A stretch of 11,080 nucleotides of DNA from Bifidobacterium breve (GTDB taxonomy: Bacteria > Actinomycetota > Acidimicrobiia > Acidimicrobiales > Ilumatobacteraceae): assembly GCA_943325425.2 (NCBI GenBank), contig CALPPJ020000021.1, forward strand, positions 1-11,080. The letters are read 5' to 3'. The translations under genes were made by a program, and so were the position numbers. Below the pieces are notes generated by a model, which made no database searches, was not told the DNA's origin, and was given only the letters and a program-made list of their open reading frames with translations. The stretch's first letter is position 1; the number at the start of each line of letters is the position of its first letter. Below, one piece after another: positions 1 through 6,001 of this stretch.

Positions 1-418
1 AAATCTTTTGCCCATTGACGATGTACTCATCGCCATCACGCACAGCGCGAGTTCCGAGGTTTGCCAAGTCACTTCCACTATTGGGTTCGCTAAATAACTG
101 ACACCAAAAATCTTCACCAGACAACAGCCTCAAGATGTACTTCTGCTTTTGTTCTTCGGTACCAGCAAACATGATCGTTGGTCCGGCCCAACCAATTCCG
201 ATGGGGTTGGCGGGACGACGAATTCCGGCTTTGGCCAGTTCATCATCAATGATGATTTGGTGGATGGGATCGGCTTCTAATCCAAACGGTGCTGGCCAAT
301 GGGGGGCGACATAACCCGCCTCAGCGAGCACCCGCCCCGACGGATTCGGGTGCGACCGAATCCATTCTTGAACCACTACTCGACGGGGGTCATCTTCGGC
401 TGGTAACTGAAAATCCAT
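1..418 (-). CDS. Acyl-CoA dehydrogenase, N-terminal part (truncated by window edge)
   Basis: This is the first 139 codons of an acyl-CoA dehydrogenase (FadE type), read on the minus strand from an ATG whose A is at 418; the rest lies left of the window. Such enzymes are FAD-dependent and put an alpha,beta double bond into acyl-CoA thioesters. The N-terminal helical domain is present, followed by the FAD/substrate-binding stretch QLFSEPNSGSDLANL (about residues 107-121) and the usual YIVNGQKI (132-139). The same region of the dehydrogenase at 3135-4262 reads QLFSEPGAGSDLGSL, so the two are relatives but clearly not recent copies. The catalytic base cannot be judged because the C-terminal half is missing. 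There is no Shine-Dalgarno site; a TAAGGT box ends 7 bases before the start, which suggests a leaderless transcript. It is divergent from the acyl-CoA synthetase gene, so both may answer to the same 89-base control region. Confidence 0.95.
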   Translation of the reverse strand, partial: MDFQLPAEDDPRRVVVQEWIRSHPNPSGRVLAEAGYVAPHWPAPFGLEADPIHQIIIDDELAKAGIRRPANPIGIGWAGPTIMFAGTEEQKQKYILRLLSGEDFWCQLFSEPNSGSDLANLGTRAVRDGDEYIVNGQKI

Positions 419-423
419 GAACT

Positions 424-438
424 GACCTTATTCAGGTC
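424..438. promoter_or_regulatory. Inverted repeat GACCT-N5-AGGTC, candidate operator
   Basis: This is a perfect 5-base inverted repeat with a 5-base spacer, lying in the divergent intergenic region and covering the minus-strand -10 box. The half-site spacing suits a dimeric repressor such as a TetR- or GntR-type regulator, but no regulator gene is in the window. It does not match the KstR sterol operator as I remember it. A repeat this short can arise by chance. Confidence 0.3.
425..430 (-). promoter_or_regulatory. Candidate -10 box (TAAGGT) for the divergent acyl-CoA dehydrogenase
   Basis: On the minus strand TAAGGT fits the actinobacterial TAnnnT -10 pattern. Its last base is 7 positions before the A of the start codon at 418, so transcription would begin at or next to the start codon. 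No convincing -35 element is visible. It overlaps the inverted repeat at 424-438. Confidence 0.4.
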
Positions 439-493
439 GAACAATGACTGCAATCTGTCTCCGACGAGCACGATCCTCGAACCTACGAGCGTT

Positions 494-499
494 TACGAT
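494..499 (+). promoter_or_regulatory. Candidate -10 box (TACGAT) for the acyl-CoA synthetase operon
   Basis: TACGAT fits TAnnnT and ends 9 bases before the G of the GTG start at 508. That would give a transcript with about 0-3 bases of leader. The same hexamer stands before the short-chain dehydrogenase at 9022. No clear -35 element is seen. Confidence 0.35.
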
Positions 500-507
500 G
501 ACTCACT

Positions 508-2151
508 GTGTCAACAACCGCGTTAACAACCCCACCAGCTGCAAATCACGCCTGGAACTTCGCCGATGCGTGGGAATCAGTCGCCCGCCAACTTCCCGAC
601 GCTCTCGCTCAGCAGTATCAAAACGAGGTCTATTCATGGGCCGATTTCAACCAACGCGCCAACGGAATCGCCCAAAGTCTCTTGAACGCCGGCGTCAAGC
701 AACAAGACAAAGTCGCGCAATACATGTACAACTGCCCGCAGTACCTGGAAAGTTTGTTTGCCACTTTCAAGGCTGGCCTCGCGCCAGTGAACACCAACTA
801 TCGCTACACCGCTGATGAACTGGTGTACATCTGGGACAACGCCGACGTTGTTGCAGTTGTCTTTCACGGGATATTTGCGGAGACGATTGAACAATTACGA
901 CACCGCGTTCCTCGCGTTGTCTTGTGGTTGTGGGTTGATGACCAAACTGGTGCGTGTCCATCCTGGGCAACCGATTACGCAACCGCTGCAGGTTTGGGAA
1001 CATCGACGAATGTCTCTGGACCGTGGGGACGAACTGGCGACGACTTGTTGTTGCTTTATACCGGTGGAACCACTGGTATGCCCAAGGGCGTCATGTGGCG
1101 GCAAGAAGATCTCTTCCTCACACTCGACAGCACCAACAAGAAACGACTTCCACCAGTCCCTGAGGGTGACCCCATTGGCGAACGTTCCACTAAACCTGGT
1201 CCGCGTAATTTGCCGGCGGCGCCTTTGATGCACGGAACTGGATTGTTTAACGCGATGAGCAACTTGATGGTCGCTGGGTGCATCATCACGATGGCAAGTC
1301 GCAAGTTTGAACCGAAAGAACTACTTGACACCATTGAGAAATACCAAATCAACTCGATGTCTATTGTTGGAGACGCCTTCGCCAAACCCATTTTGCGAGC
1401 CTTAGATGCCGAACCCAATCGTTGGGATCTTTCATCATTACGAGTCATCGTTTCAAGCGGAGTGATGTTTGCTTCCGATACGAAAGCCGGCTTGTTACGT
1501 CACAGCGAGCGTCTCATCATGGTTGATGCTCTTGGGTCATCTGAAGCCATCGGTATGGCTCAGAACACCACATCGGCAAATGGTGAGTCAAAAACTGCTT
1601 CATTTGAACTTGGACCCAACACCAAAATTCTCACCGACGATGGACGCGAAGTGCAGGCCGGAAGTGACGAGATCGGTCGAGTGGCCCTCAAAGGCAATAC
1701 GCCCATTGGTTATTACAAAGACCCCGAAAAGTCGGCAAAGACTTTCCAAGTCATCAATGGTGTGCGCTGGTCAATTCCTGGCGACTGGGCCAGCATCGAT
1801 GCCGATGGCACCGTGCGCCTTTTGGGTCGTGGCAGTCAATGCATAAATACCGGTGGCGAAAAGGTGTATCCCGAGGAAGTAGAAGAAGCCCTCAAGTTGC
1901 ACCCAACGGTGGCAGATGCGGCGGTTGTCGGTGTTCCAGATGAACGCTTCGGACAGGCCATCACCGCCCTCGTCGAGCCCTTGCCGGGCCAAACAATTGT
2001 TGAGGCCGATCTCATTGCTTTCATCAAGCAACATCACGCTGCGTACAAAGCGCCCAAACGAGTGATTTCAATCGCGACAGTTGGTCGTGCGGGTAACGGG
2101 AAACTTGATTACAAGGCTTTGACTGAGATCGCCTTGAAGTCTCTCGGGTAG
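508..2151 (+). CDS. Acyl-CoA synthetase (AMP-forming), FadD19-like
   Basis: This ATP-dependent ligase makes an acyl-adenylate and then an acyl-CoA, the entry step of beta-oxidation. It has 547 residues, close to mycobacterial FadD19 (steroid side-chain acyl-CoA ligase), which it resembles through much of its length. Visible motifs are the P-loop TGGTTGMPKG (185-194) continuing into VMWRQED, the substrate/adenylate motif DALGSSEAIG (340-349), PGDWA with the ATP-ribose aspartate (D426), the hinge region RGSQCINTGGEKVYPEEVEE (441-460) and the C-terminal catalytic lysine in GNGKLDYK (about K532). The start is GTG at 508; there is no Shine-Dalgarno site, and a TACGAT box lies just upstream. The two following genes encode a hydroxyacyl-CoA-type dehydrogenase and an acyl-CoA dehydrogenase, so it probably feeds that pathway. 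The substrate is not determined; a sterol side chain or branched/aromatic acid is possible, but no steroid-ring genes are present to support it. Confidence 0.95.
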   Translation: MSTTALTTPPAANHAWNFADAWESVARQLPDALAQQYQNEVYSWADFNQRANGIAQSLLNAGVKQQDKVAQYMYNCPQYLESLFATFKAGLAPVNTNYRYTADELVYIWDNADVVAVVFHGIFAETIEQLRHRVPRVVLWLWVDDQTGACPSWATDYATAAGLGTSTNVSGPWGRTGDDLLLLYTGGTTGMPKGVMWRQEDLFLTLDSTNKKRLPPVPEGDPIGERSTKPGPRNLPAAPLMHGTGLFNAMSNLMVAGCIITMASRKFEPKELLDTIEKYQINSMSIVGDAFAKPILRALDAEPNRWDLSSLRVIVSSGVMFASDTKAGLLRHSERLIMVDALGSSEAIGMAQNTTSANGESKTASFELGPNTKILTDDGREVQAGSDEIGRVALKGNTPIGYYKDPEKSAKTFQVINGVRWSIPGDWASIDADGTVRLLGRGSQCINTGGEKVYPEEVEEALKLHPTVADAAVVGVPDERFGQAITALVEPLPGQTIVEADLIAFIKQHHAAYKAPKRVISIATVGRAGNGKLDYKALTEIALKSLG

Positions 2152-2200
2152 CGTCTCATCTGCAGTTTTATAGAAACCACCAATCACCCCTCACTTATTT

Positions 2201-2205
2201 AGGAG
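2201..2205 (+). promoter_or_regulatory. Shine-Dalgarno site AGGAG
   Basis: AGGAG sits 5 bases before the ATG at 2211 and fixes the start of the short-chain dehydrogenase. It contrasts with the lack of such a site before the first gene of this operon. Confidence 0.75.
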
Positions 2206-2210
2206 TCAAA

Positions 2211-3104
2211 ATGTCAGCACTCGGTTACGACGGCAAAGTTGCAATTATCACCGGAGCCGGTGGTGGCCTCGGTCGCCAGCACGCACTGATGATGGCCAAG
2301 CGTGGCGCGCTCATCGTCGTCAACGACCTAGGTGGATCGGTTGACGGAACCGGTGCCAATGCATCAGCCGCACAAGTAGTCGTTGATGAAATCAAGGCCG
2401 CTGGTGGCGAGGCTGTTGCCGACCACAACTCAGTTGCGACACCCGAAGGTGGCGCCGCGATCGTTCAGACCGCAATTGACACCTACGGTCGCGTCGACAT
2501 CGTCATTAACAACGCGGGAATTCTGCGCGACAAGGCATTCCACAACATGACCCCTGATCTGTTGAACCCAGTTCTTGATGTGCACTTAAAGGGCGCCTTC
2601 TACGTCACCCAGCCCGCATTCGTACACATGCGCGAACAGGGTTACGGTCGCATCATTTCGACATCGTCCGCTGCTGGCGTATTCGGCAACTTCGGACAGA
2701 CCAATTACGGTGCTGCCAAAATGGGTCTCGTCGGTTTCACTCGTGTGCTCGGCGTCGAAGGTGCCCGTTTCAATATCAAGGCCAACGCCATTGCTCCGCT
2801 CGCTATGACCCGCATGACCGAAGACATCTTGGGTGCGCTCAAAGACAAGCTTGATCCAGGCTTGGTTTCACCTCTCGTTGCCTTCTTGGCACACGAAGAC
2901 TGCCCAGTAAGCGGCCAGTTGTTCTCTGTTGGTGGCGGACGTGTTGCTCATGTGTTCTTGGGAGAAACCAATGGTTTCTATTCACCAACATTGACTCCCG
3001 AAGATGTACAGGACAACTGGGACACCATCACCAATCGCGATTCATTCTCTGTTCCGAGCAATCTCGGCGAAGAGACCGCGTTGTTTTTGAATTTCTTCAA
3101 ATAA
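2211..3104 (+). CDS. Short-chain dehydrogenase, HSD17B4/MFE-2-type 3-hydroxyacyl-CoA dehydrogenase
   Basis: This 297-residue NAD(P)-dependent oxidoreductase resembles the dehydrogenase domain of peroxisomal multifunctional enzyme 2 (HSD17B4) and its actinobacterial single-domain relatives, which oxidise (3R)-hydroxyacyl-CoA or 17-hydroxysteroids. It has the TGAGGGLG cofactor loop (14-21), D39 near the end of the second strand (favouring NAD), NNAG (100-103) and the catalytic set S153, Y166, K170 in the order expected for the classical family. The stretches VNDLGGSVDGTG (37-48) and NAGILRDKAFHNM (101-113) are typical of the HSD17B4 group rather than of FabG. It follows the synthetase after 59 bases and precedes an acyl-CoA dehydrogenase by 30, so it probably performs the third step of one beta-oxidation route. 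A MaoC-like hydratase, the usual partner, is not in the window. The exact substrate is unknown. Confidence 0.93.
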   Translation: MSALGYDGKVAIITGAGGGLGRQHALMMAKRGALIVVNDLGGSVDGTGANASAAQVVVDEIKAAGGEAVADHNSVATPEGGAAIVQTAIDTYGRVDIVINNAGILRDKAFHNMTPDLLNPVLDVHLKGAFYVTQPAFVHMREQGYGRIISTSSAAGVFGNFGQTNYGAAKMGLVGFTRVLGVEGARFNIKANAIAPLAMTRMTEDILGALKDKLDPGLVSPLVAFLAHEDCPVSGQLFSVGGGRVAHVFLGETNGFYSPTLTPEDVQDNWDTITNRDSFSVPSNLGEETALFLNFFK

Positions 3105-3134
3105 AGCTCACTCATACTTTCGGGAGGTCACGCC

Positions 3135-4262
3135 GTGATCACAGTGGACGATTTTGCCCAAGAAGCCAAACATTGGTTGGCAGAAAATAAGCATCTTGCT
3201 CCACGTGATTACGGTGCCATCTGTCCGCCCGACATGGTGAACGAAGGCCTTGCTTGGCAAAAGCATCTCTATGCTTCAGGCAAAGCTGGAATTCACTGGC
3301 CCGTCGAATTCGGCGGACAAGGTTTGACTGCCGCCCATCAAGCTCAGTGGTTATACGAATGCGCACTTGTTGGAGTGCCCGGCGTTTTCAACATGGTCGG
3401 CTTAGTCCTCACAGGTGGTGCTGTTCAGAAATTTGGAACGCCCGAACAACAAGCCAAACATCTGAACGCCACCTTGCGTGCCGAACATGTCTGGTGTCAG
3501 TTATTCAGTGAACCTGGTGCAGGTAGTGACTTAGGTTCACTCAGCACCAAAGCAGAGCGCGACGGAGATCGCTACATCGTGAATGGGCAAAAGGTTTGGT
3601 GCTCGGGTGCCCGCTACAGCAACTGGGGCATCTTGATGGCTCGAACAAATTCTGATGCACCCAAGCATGAAGGCATCAGTTTCTTTTTATTGGATATGAG
3701 CTTGCCCGGAATTGAAATTCGTCCGCTCAAGCAGATGACTGGTGAAGCAGAATTCGACGAAGTCTTCTTCACCGATGTGGAGATGCCCGCCGAAGCTTTG
3801 CTCGGACCACTTCATGGTGGATGGGGTGTCGGCATGGCTGTGTTGACGTCAGAGCGCGGCCATATTGGGACAAGTGTCATTTCTCTTGAGCGACGACTCG
3901 ATTCAATCTCCCGACTTGCTGAAGGACGCGATCTGTCGCCGACCGAACGACAAGAGATTGTGAAGTTGCTGTCGAAGGGAATGGCCTACAAAGCCATGGC
4001 CCAGCGTCAAGGACCAGTGGCTTCAACTGCCGCCTCACTCATGAAATTGGGCATCACCGAGATGATGTTCGAGACATCAATGTTGCGTTCAGATATTTCG
4101 GGAATGGACTCGCTGCTCGTTGGTCCAGAAGCCTTCGGAGTGCTGTCAGCACCGGGTGGCCGCATTGCGGGAGGAACGAGTCAGGTGCAACGCAATATCA
4201 TCGGCGAACGATTACTTGGTCTCCCCCGCGAACCATCTATCAAAAAGCCAGAAAATAACTGA
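3135..4262 (+). CDS. Acyl-CoA dehydrogenase (FadE type), complete
   Basis: This is a complete 375-residue FAD-dependent acyl-CoA dehydrogenase. It starts at GTG 3135, with GGAGG at 3123-3127 ending 7 bases upstream. The fold order is as expected: helical N-terminal domain, QLFSEPGAGSDLGSL (122-136) and VNGQKVWCSGA (149-159) in the beta domain, then the C-terminal helical domain ending IAGGTSQVQRNIIGERLLGL. Where medium-chain dehydrogenase has its catalytic glutamate (YEGTSQ), this protein has glycine (G346). A glutamate is instead present at E240 in LTSERGHIG, the position used by isovaleryl-CoA dehydrogenase and by FadE26 of the mycobacterial sterol side-chain pair. The enzyme is therefore likely active with the base on the other helix. 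Some actinobacterial FadE proteins work as mixed tetramers; the divergent partial dehydrogenase at 1-418 could be a partner, which is inference. Confidence 0.95.
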   Translation: MITVDDFAQEAKHWLAENKHLAPRDYGAICPPDMVNEGLAWQKHLYASGKAGIHWPVEFGGQGLTAAHQAQWLYECALVGVPGVFNMVGLVLTGGAVQKFGTPEQQAKHLNATLRAEHVWCQLFSEPGAGSDLGSLSTKAERDGDRYIVNGQKVWCSGARYSNWGILMARTNSDAPKHEGISFFLLDMSLPGIEIRPLKQMTGEAEFDEVFFTDVEMPAEALLGPLHGGWGVGMAVLTSERGHIGTSVISLERRLDSISRLAEGRDLSPTERQEIVKLLSKGMAYKAMAQRQGPVASTAASLMKLGITEMMFETSMLRSDISGMDSLLVGPEAFGVLSAPGGRIAGGTSQVQRNIIGERLLGLPREPSIKKPENN

Positions 4263-4279
4263 TCGTCAGCACTGTGAAT

Positions 4280-4285
4280 GGTGAG
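4280..4285 (+). promoter_or_regulatory. Shine-Dalgarno-like GGTGAG deciding the LapA start
   Basis: GGTGAG lies 6 bases before the ATG at 4292. The in-frame GTG at 4274 has no such site, so the shorter, 85-residue form of the LapA-domain protein is preferred. Confidence 0.5.
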
Positions 4286-4291
4286 CGAATC

Positions 4292-4549
4292 ATGAATGAG
4301 AAATCGACAAAAGACCAGCAACAGGGCACCATCACAAGGGATATACCCTGGGGACTCGTCGGCTTCGCTGTTCTCGTGGCCATCGTCGCAGCCTTCGTCC
4401 TGCAGAACCGGGACCGAATGCCCGTAAACTTCTTATTCTTCGAAATCAACAGTCGGCAGTGGGTCAACCTCATCGTCGCCGTTGCGTTCGGCGTAGTACT
4501 TGATCGGTCATTTATCGGTTGGAGAAAGCGTCGCCGCAAAGACGACTGA
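4292..4549 (+). CDS. Small LapA-domain (DUF1049) membrane protein
   Basis: This is an 85-residue protein with two hydrophobic segments (about 20-37 and 57-70) joined by a loop with the hallmark FVLQN...MPVNFLFFEI of the lipopolysaccharide assembly protein A (LapA, DUF1049) domain. The C-terminus is a positively charged WRKRRRKDD tail, which points to the cytoplasm. In proteobacteria LapA helps control lipopolysaccharide assembly; actinobacteria carry the domain without making LPS, so its role here is unknown and probably concerns the envelope or membrane. It begins 29 bases after the acyl-CoA dehydrogenase stop and may be read from the same transcript. A start at GTG 4274 would add six residues but has no ribosome-binding site. 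Confidence 0.85.
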   Translation: MNEKSTKDQQQGTITRDIPWGLVGFAVLVAIVAAFVLQNRDRMPVNFLFFEINSRQWVNLIVAVAFGVVLDRSFIGWRKRRRKDD

Positions 4550-4550
4550 G

Positions 4551-4574
4551 TCTCACTGTCGAGAAATAGTGAGA
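4551..4574 (+). repeat. Inverted repeat TCTCACT-N10-AGTGAGA between LapA and hydrolase genes
   Basis: This is a perfect 7-base inverted repeat with a 10-base loop, starting just after the LapA stop codon. Its right arm (GTGAGA) is the only purine-rich, Shine-Dalgarno-like stretch before the GTG at 4583, so a folded transcript would hide it. No T-run follows, so it is not an obvious intrinsic terminator. Confidence 0.4.
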
Positions 4575-4582
4575 ACCTCATC

Positions 4583-5425
4583 GTGAAAGTCGCATCTACT
4601 AACGGCGTCAAAGTCGAAATGTATGACATGGGTGGCACTGGCCCCAACATGTTGCTTTCGCACGCCAACGGATTTCATGGTCGGTGCTGGAAACCTGTTG
4701 CCGACAATTTGATTAAACGCTTTCACTGTTACTCATTTGATCATCGCGGTCATGGCGACACCAAGGCTCCCAAAGATTGGAAAGTCGCGTGGGCTGGTTA
4801 CGGCGCTGATGCCACCGCATGTGCTAAATCAATCAACGAACCTGGCGGCATCATCGGAGTCGGTCACTCAATGGGCGGAGCAACTCTTCTCATTGCTGCG
4901 ATCAAAAACCCTGGCCTTTTTCGCGGACTGCTGTTGTATGAACCAATCGTGAAGCCCGATGATGTGCGCATGCCGGCCAATCGACCCAATAACTTGGCTG
5001 AAGGTGCGGCGCGTCGTAAAAAGAGTTTCAAATCTTTTGAAGACGCCATTGAGAATTACTCAAACAAAATGCCGATGACTCACTTCACCCCCGAAGCTCT
5101 TGAAGCCTATGTTCGCGGTGGTTTTAATCAAGCTGACGACGGTTCCGTTCACCTCAAGTGCGACCCCGCCCTCGAGTCGGAGAATTTCCGCAATCCCGAA
5201 ATTCCTCATCTGTGGAAGAAACTTTCTGAACTGGATATCCCAGTCTGGGTTTTGAGCGGACACCCCGAGCCATTCCAACCCTCAGGTTTCGCTGAAGCAA
5301 TTGCCGACCGTCTTCCGCAGGGCAATCACATTGAATACAGCGACCTTGATCACTTTGGGCCTTTTGTTGATCCCATTCGCGTGGCCCGCATCATCGACAC
5401 TTTTGCCGACACATTGGAGCCCTGA
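4583..5425 (+). CDS. Alpha/beta hydrolase
   Basis: This 280-residue protein has the alpha/beta-hydrolase fold. It has an oxyanion-loop motif SHANGFHG (26-33), FDHRGHGD (52-59), the nucleophile elbow GHSMGG with S96, and the terminal histidine in DLDHFGPF (H257). The acid is less clear; E120 in LLYEPI or E229 in SGHPEP are candidates. It has no signal peptide, so it is probably cytoplasmic. The family includes esterases, lipases, C-C hydrolases and haloalkane dehalogenases, and sequence alone does not give the substrate. HANGF-type oxyanion loops are common in lipase/esterase-like members, and the surrounding lipid genes make an ester or lipid substrate plausible. The start is GTG at 4583 with a weak purine-rich site caught in a hairpin. 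The stop codon shares one base with the ATG of the PAP2 gene (TGATG), so the two are probably translationally coupled. Confidence 0.9.
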   Translation: MKVASTNGVKVEMYDMGGTGPNMLLSHANGFHGRCWKPVADNLIKRFHCYSFDHRGHGDTKAPKDWKVAWAGYGADATACAKSINEPGGIIGVGHSMGGATLLIAAIKNPGLFRGLLLYEPIVKPDDVRMPANRPNNLAEGAARRKKSFKSFEDAIENYSNKMPMTHFTPEALEAYVRGGFNQADDGSVHLKCDPALESENFRNPEIPHLWKKLSELDIPVWVLSGHPEPFQPSGFAEAIADRLPQGNHIEYSDLDHFGPFVDPIRVARIIDTFADTLEP

Positions 5426-5997
5426 TGGCCGAAATGGTCGATGGGTCAACTCCAGGAACTGGAATCTTTGGTCCATCGGTAGATGCATTTGATCAGCGAG
5501 TTGATGAGTTACTCGAGATTGTGCGCTCGTCAAAAACTGCCGCGCGAGTCTTTTTGGCCGCTAGTCGATTAGGTGACTTCAGTGTGATCTGGCATCTCAT
5601 TGCCGCAGCACGAGCGACAACAAGTCGCAAACGTGCGTCCCAGGGATTTGCGTTAGCTGCGCTACTAGGTGCCGAATCGCTCATCGTCAACCAAGGAGTC
5701 AAACGTCTTTTCAAACGTGATCGCCCCACGTCAAGTGGGGACGATCGTTTTGAAGTGCGTACACCTTCAACGAGCAGTTTTCCGAGCGGTCACGCCAGTG
5801 CTGCAACATTTGCCGCGGTTGTCTTGACCACTTTAGATGGCAAAAAATCGGCACCTTTATGGTTTGGGTTGGCCGCAATTGTTGGCACTAGCCGAGCATT
5901 TGTGCGTATTCATCACGCATCTGATGTCATCGGCGGAGCCTTGGTTGGATTGGTGCTTGGACTCGCAGTTCGCCCAATTGTGAAACTGCTCAAGTAA
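5425..5997 (+). CDS. PAP2-family membrane phosphatase
   Basis: This 190-residue member of the type 2 phosphatidic acid phosphatase superfamily shows all three signature motifs: K93-x6-R100-P101, PSGH at 120-123, and SR-x5-H-x3-D at 156-167 (S156, R157, H163, D167). Hydrophobic segments at about 73-89, 122-136, 143-156 and 169-183, plus a weaker one near 52-62, indicate an integral membrane enzyme. Family members remove phosphate from phosphatidate, prenyl diphosphates or phosphoglycolipids. If phosphatidate is the substrate, the diacylglycerol product would suit the WS/DGAT enzyme at 7165-8631, but this is inference. The ATG overlaps the hydrolase stop by one base. A strong RNA hairpin is encoded between the first and second motifs. 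The gene ends 4 bases from the stop of the opposing metalloprotease gene, leaving no separate terminator region. Confidence 0.93.
   Translation: MAEMVDGSTPGTGIFGPSVDAFDQRVDELLEIVRSSKTAARVFLAASRLGDFSVIWHLIAAARATTSRKRASQGFALAALLGAESLIVNQGVKRLFKRDRPTSSGDDRFEVRTPSTSSFPSGHASAATFAAVVLTTLDGKKSAPLWFGLAAIVGTSRAFVRIHHASDVIGGALVGLVLGLAVRPIVKLLK
5713..5750 (+). other. Strong GC-rich hairpin inside the PAP2 coding sequence
   Basis: CCCCAC (5724-5729) and GTGGGG (5735-5740) form a perfect 6-base stem with a 5-base loop. It is extended by GATCG/CGATC (5719-5723 with 5742-5746, one bulged A) and by AAAC/GTTT (5713-5716 with 5747-5750, two unpaired bases). A short T-run (5748-5751) follows. It falls in codons for RDRPTSSGDDRF, between two active-site motifs. 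It could slow or end transcription, or be a by-product of the coding sequence. Confidence 0.5.
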
Positions 5998-6001
5998 AGC
6001 G

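Noticed and set aside
444..815. Open frame of 123 codons on the plus strand
   Set aside because: It overlaps the start of the acyl-CoA synthetase in a different frame, its product is arginine/serine-rich with no recognisable motif, and the synthetase frame is secure.
4170..4176. Loss of the catalytic glutamate in the acyl-CoA dehydrogenase (glycine at G346)
   Set aside because: A glutamate is present at E240, the alternative position used by isovaleryl-CoA dehydrogenase-like enzymes, and AGGTS is common in actinobacterial FadE proteins, so the enzyme is not evidently inactive.
4274..4291. GTG start for the LapA-domain protein
   Set aside because: It has no ribosome site, whereas ATG 4292 has GGTGAG at good spacing.
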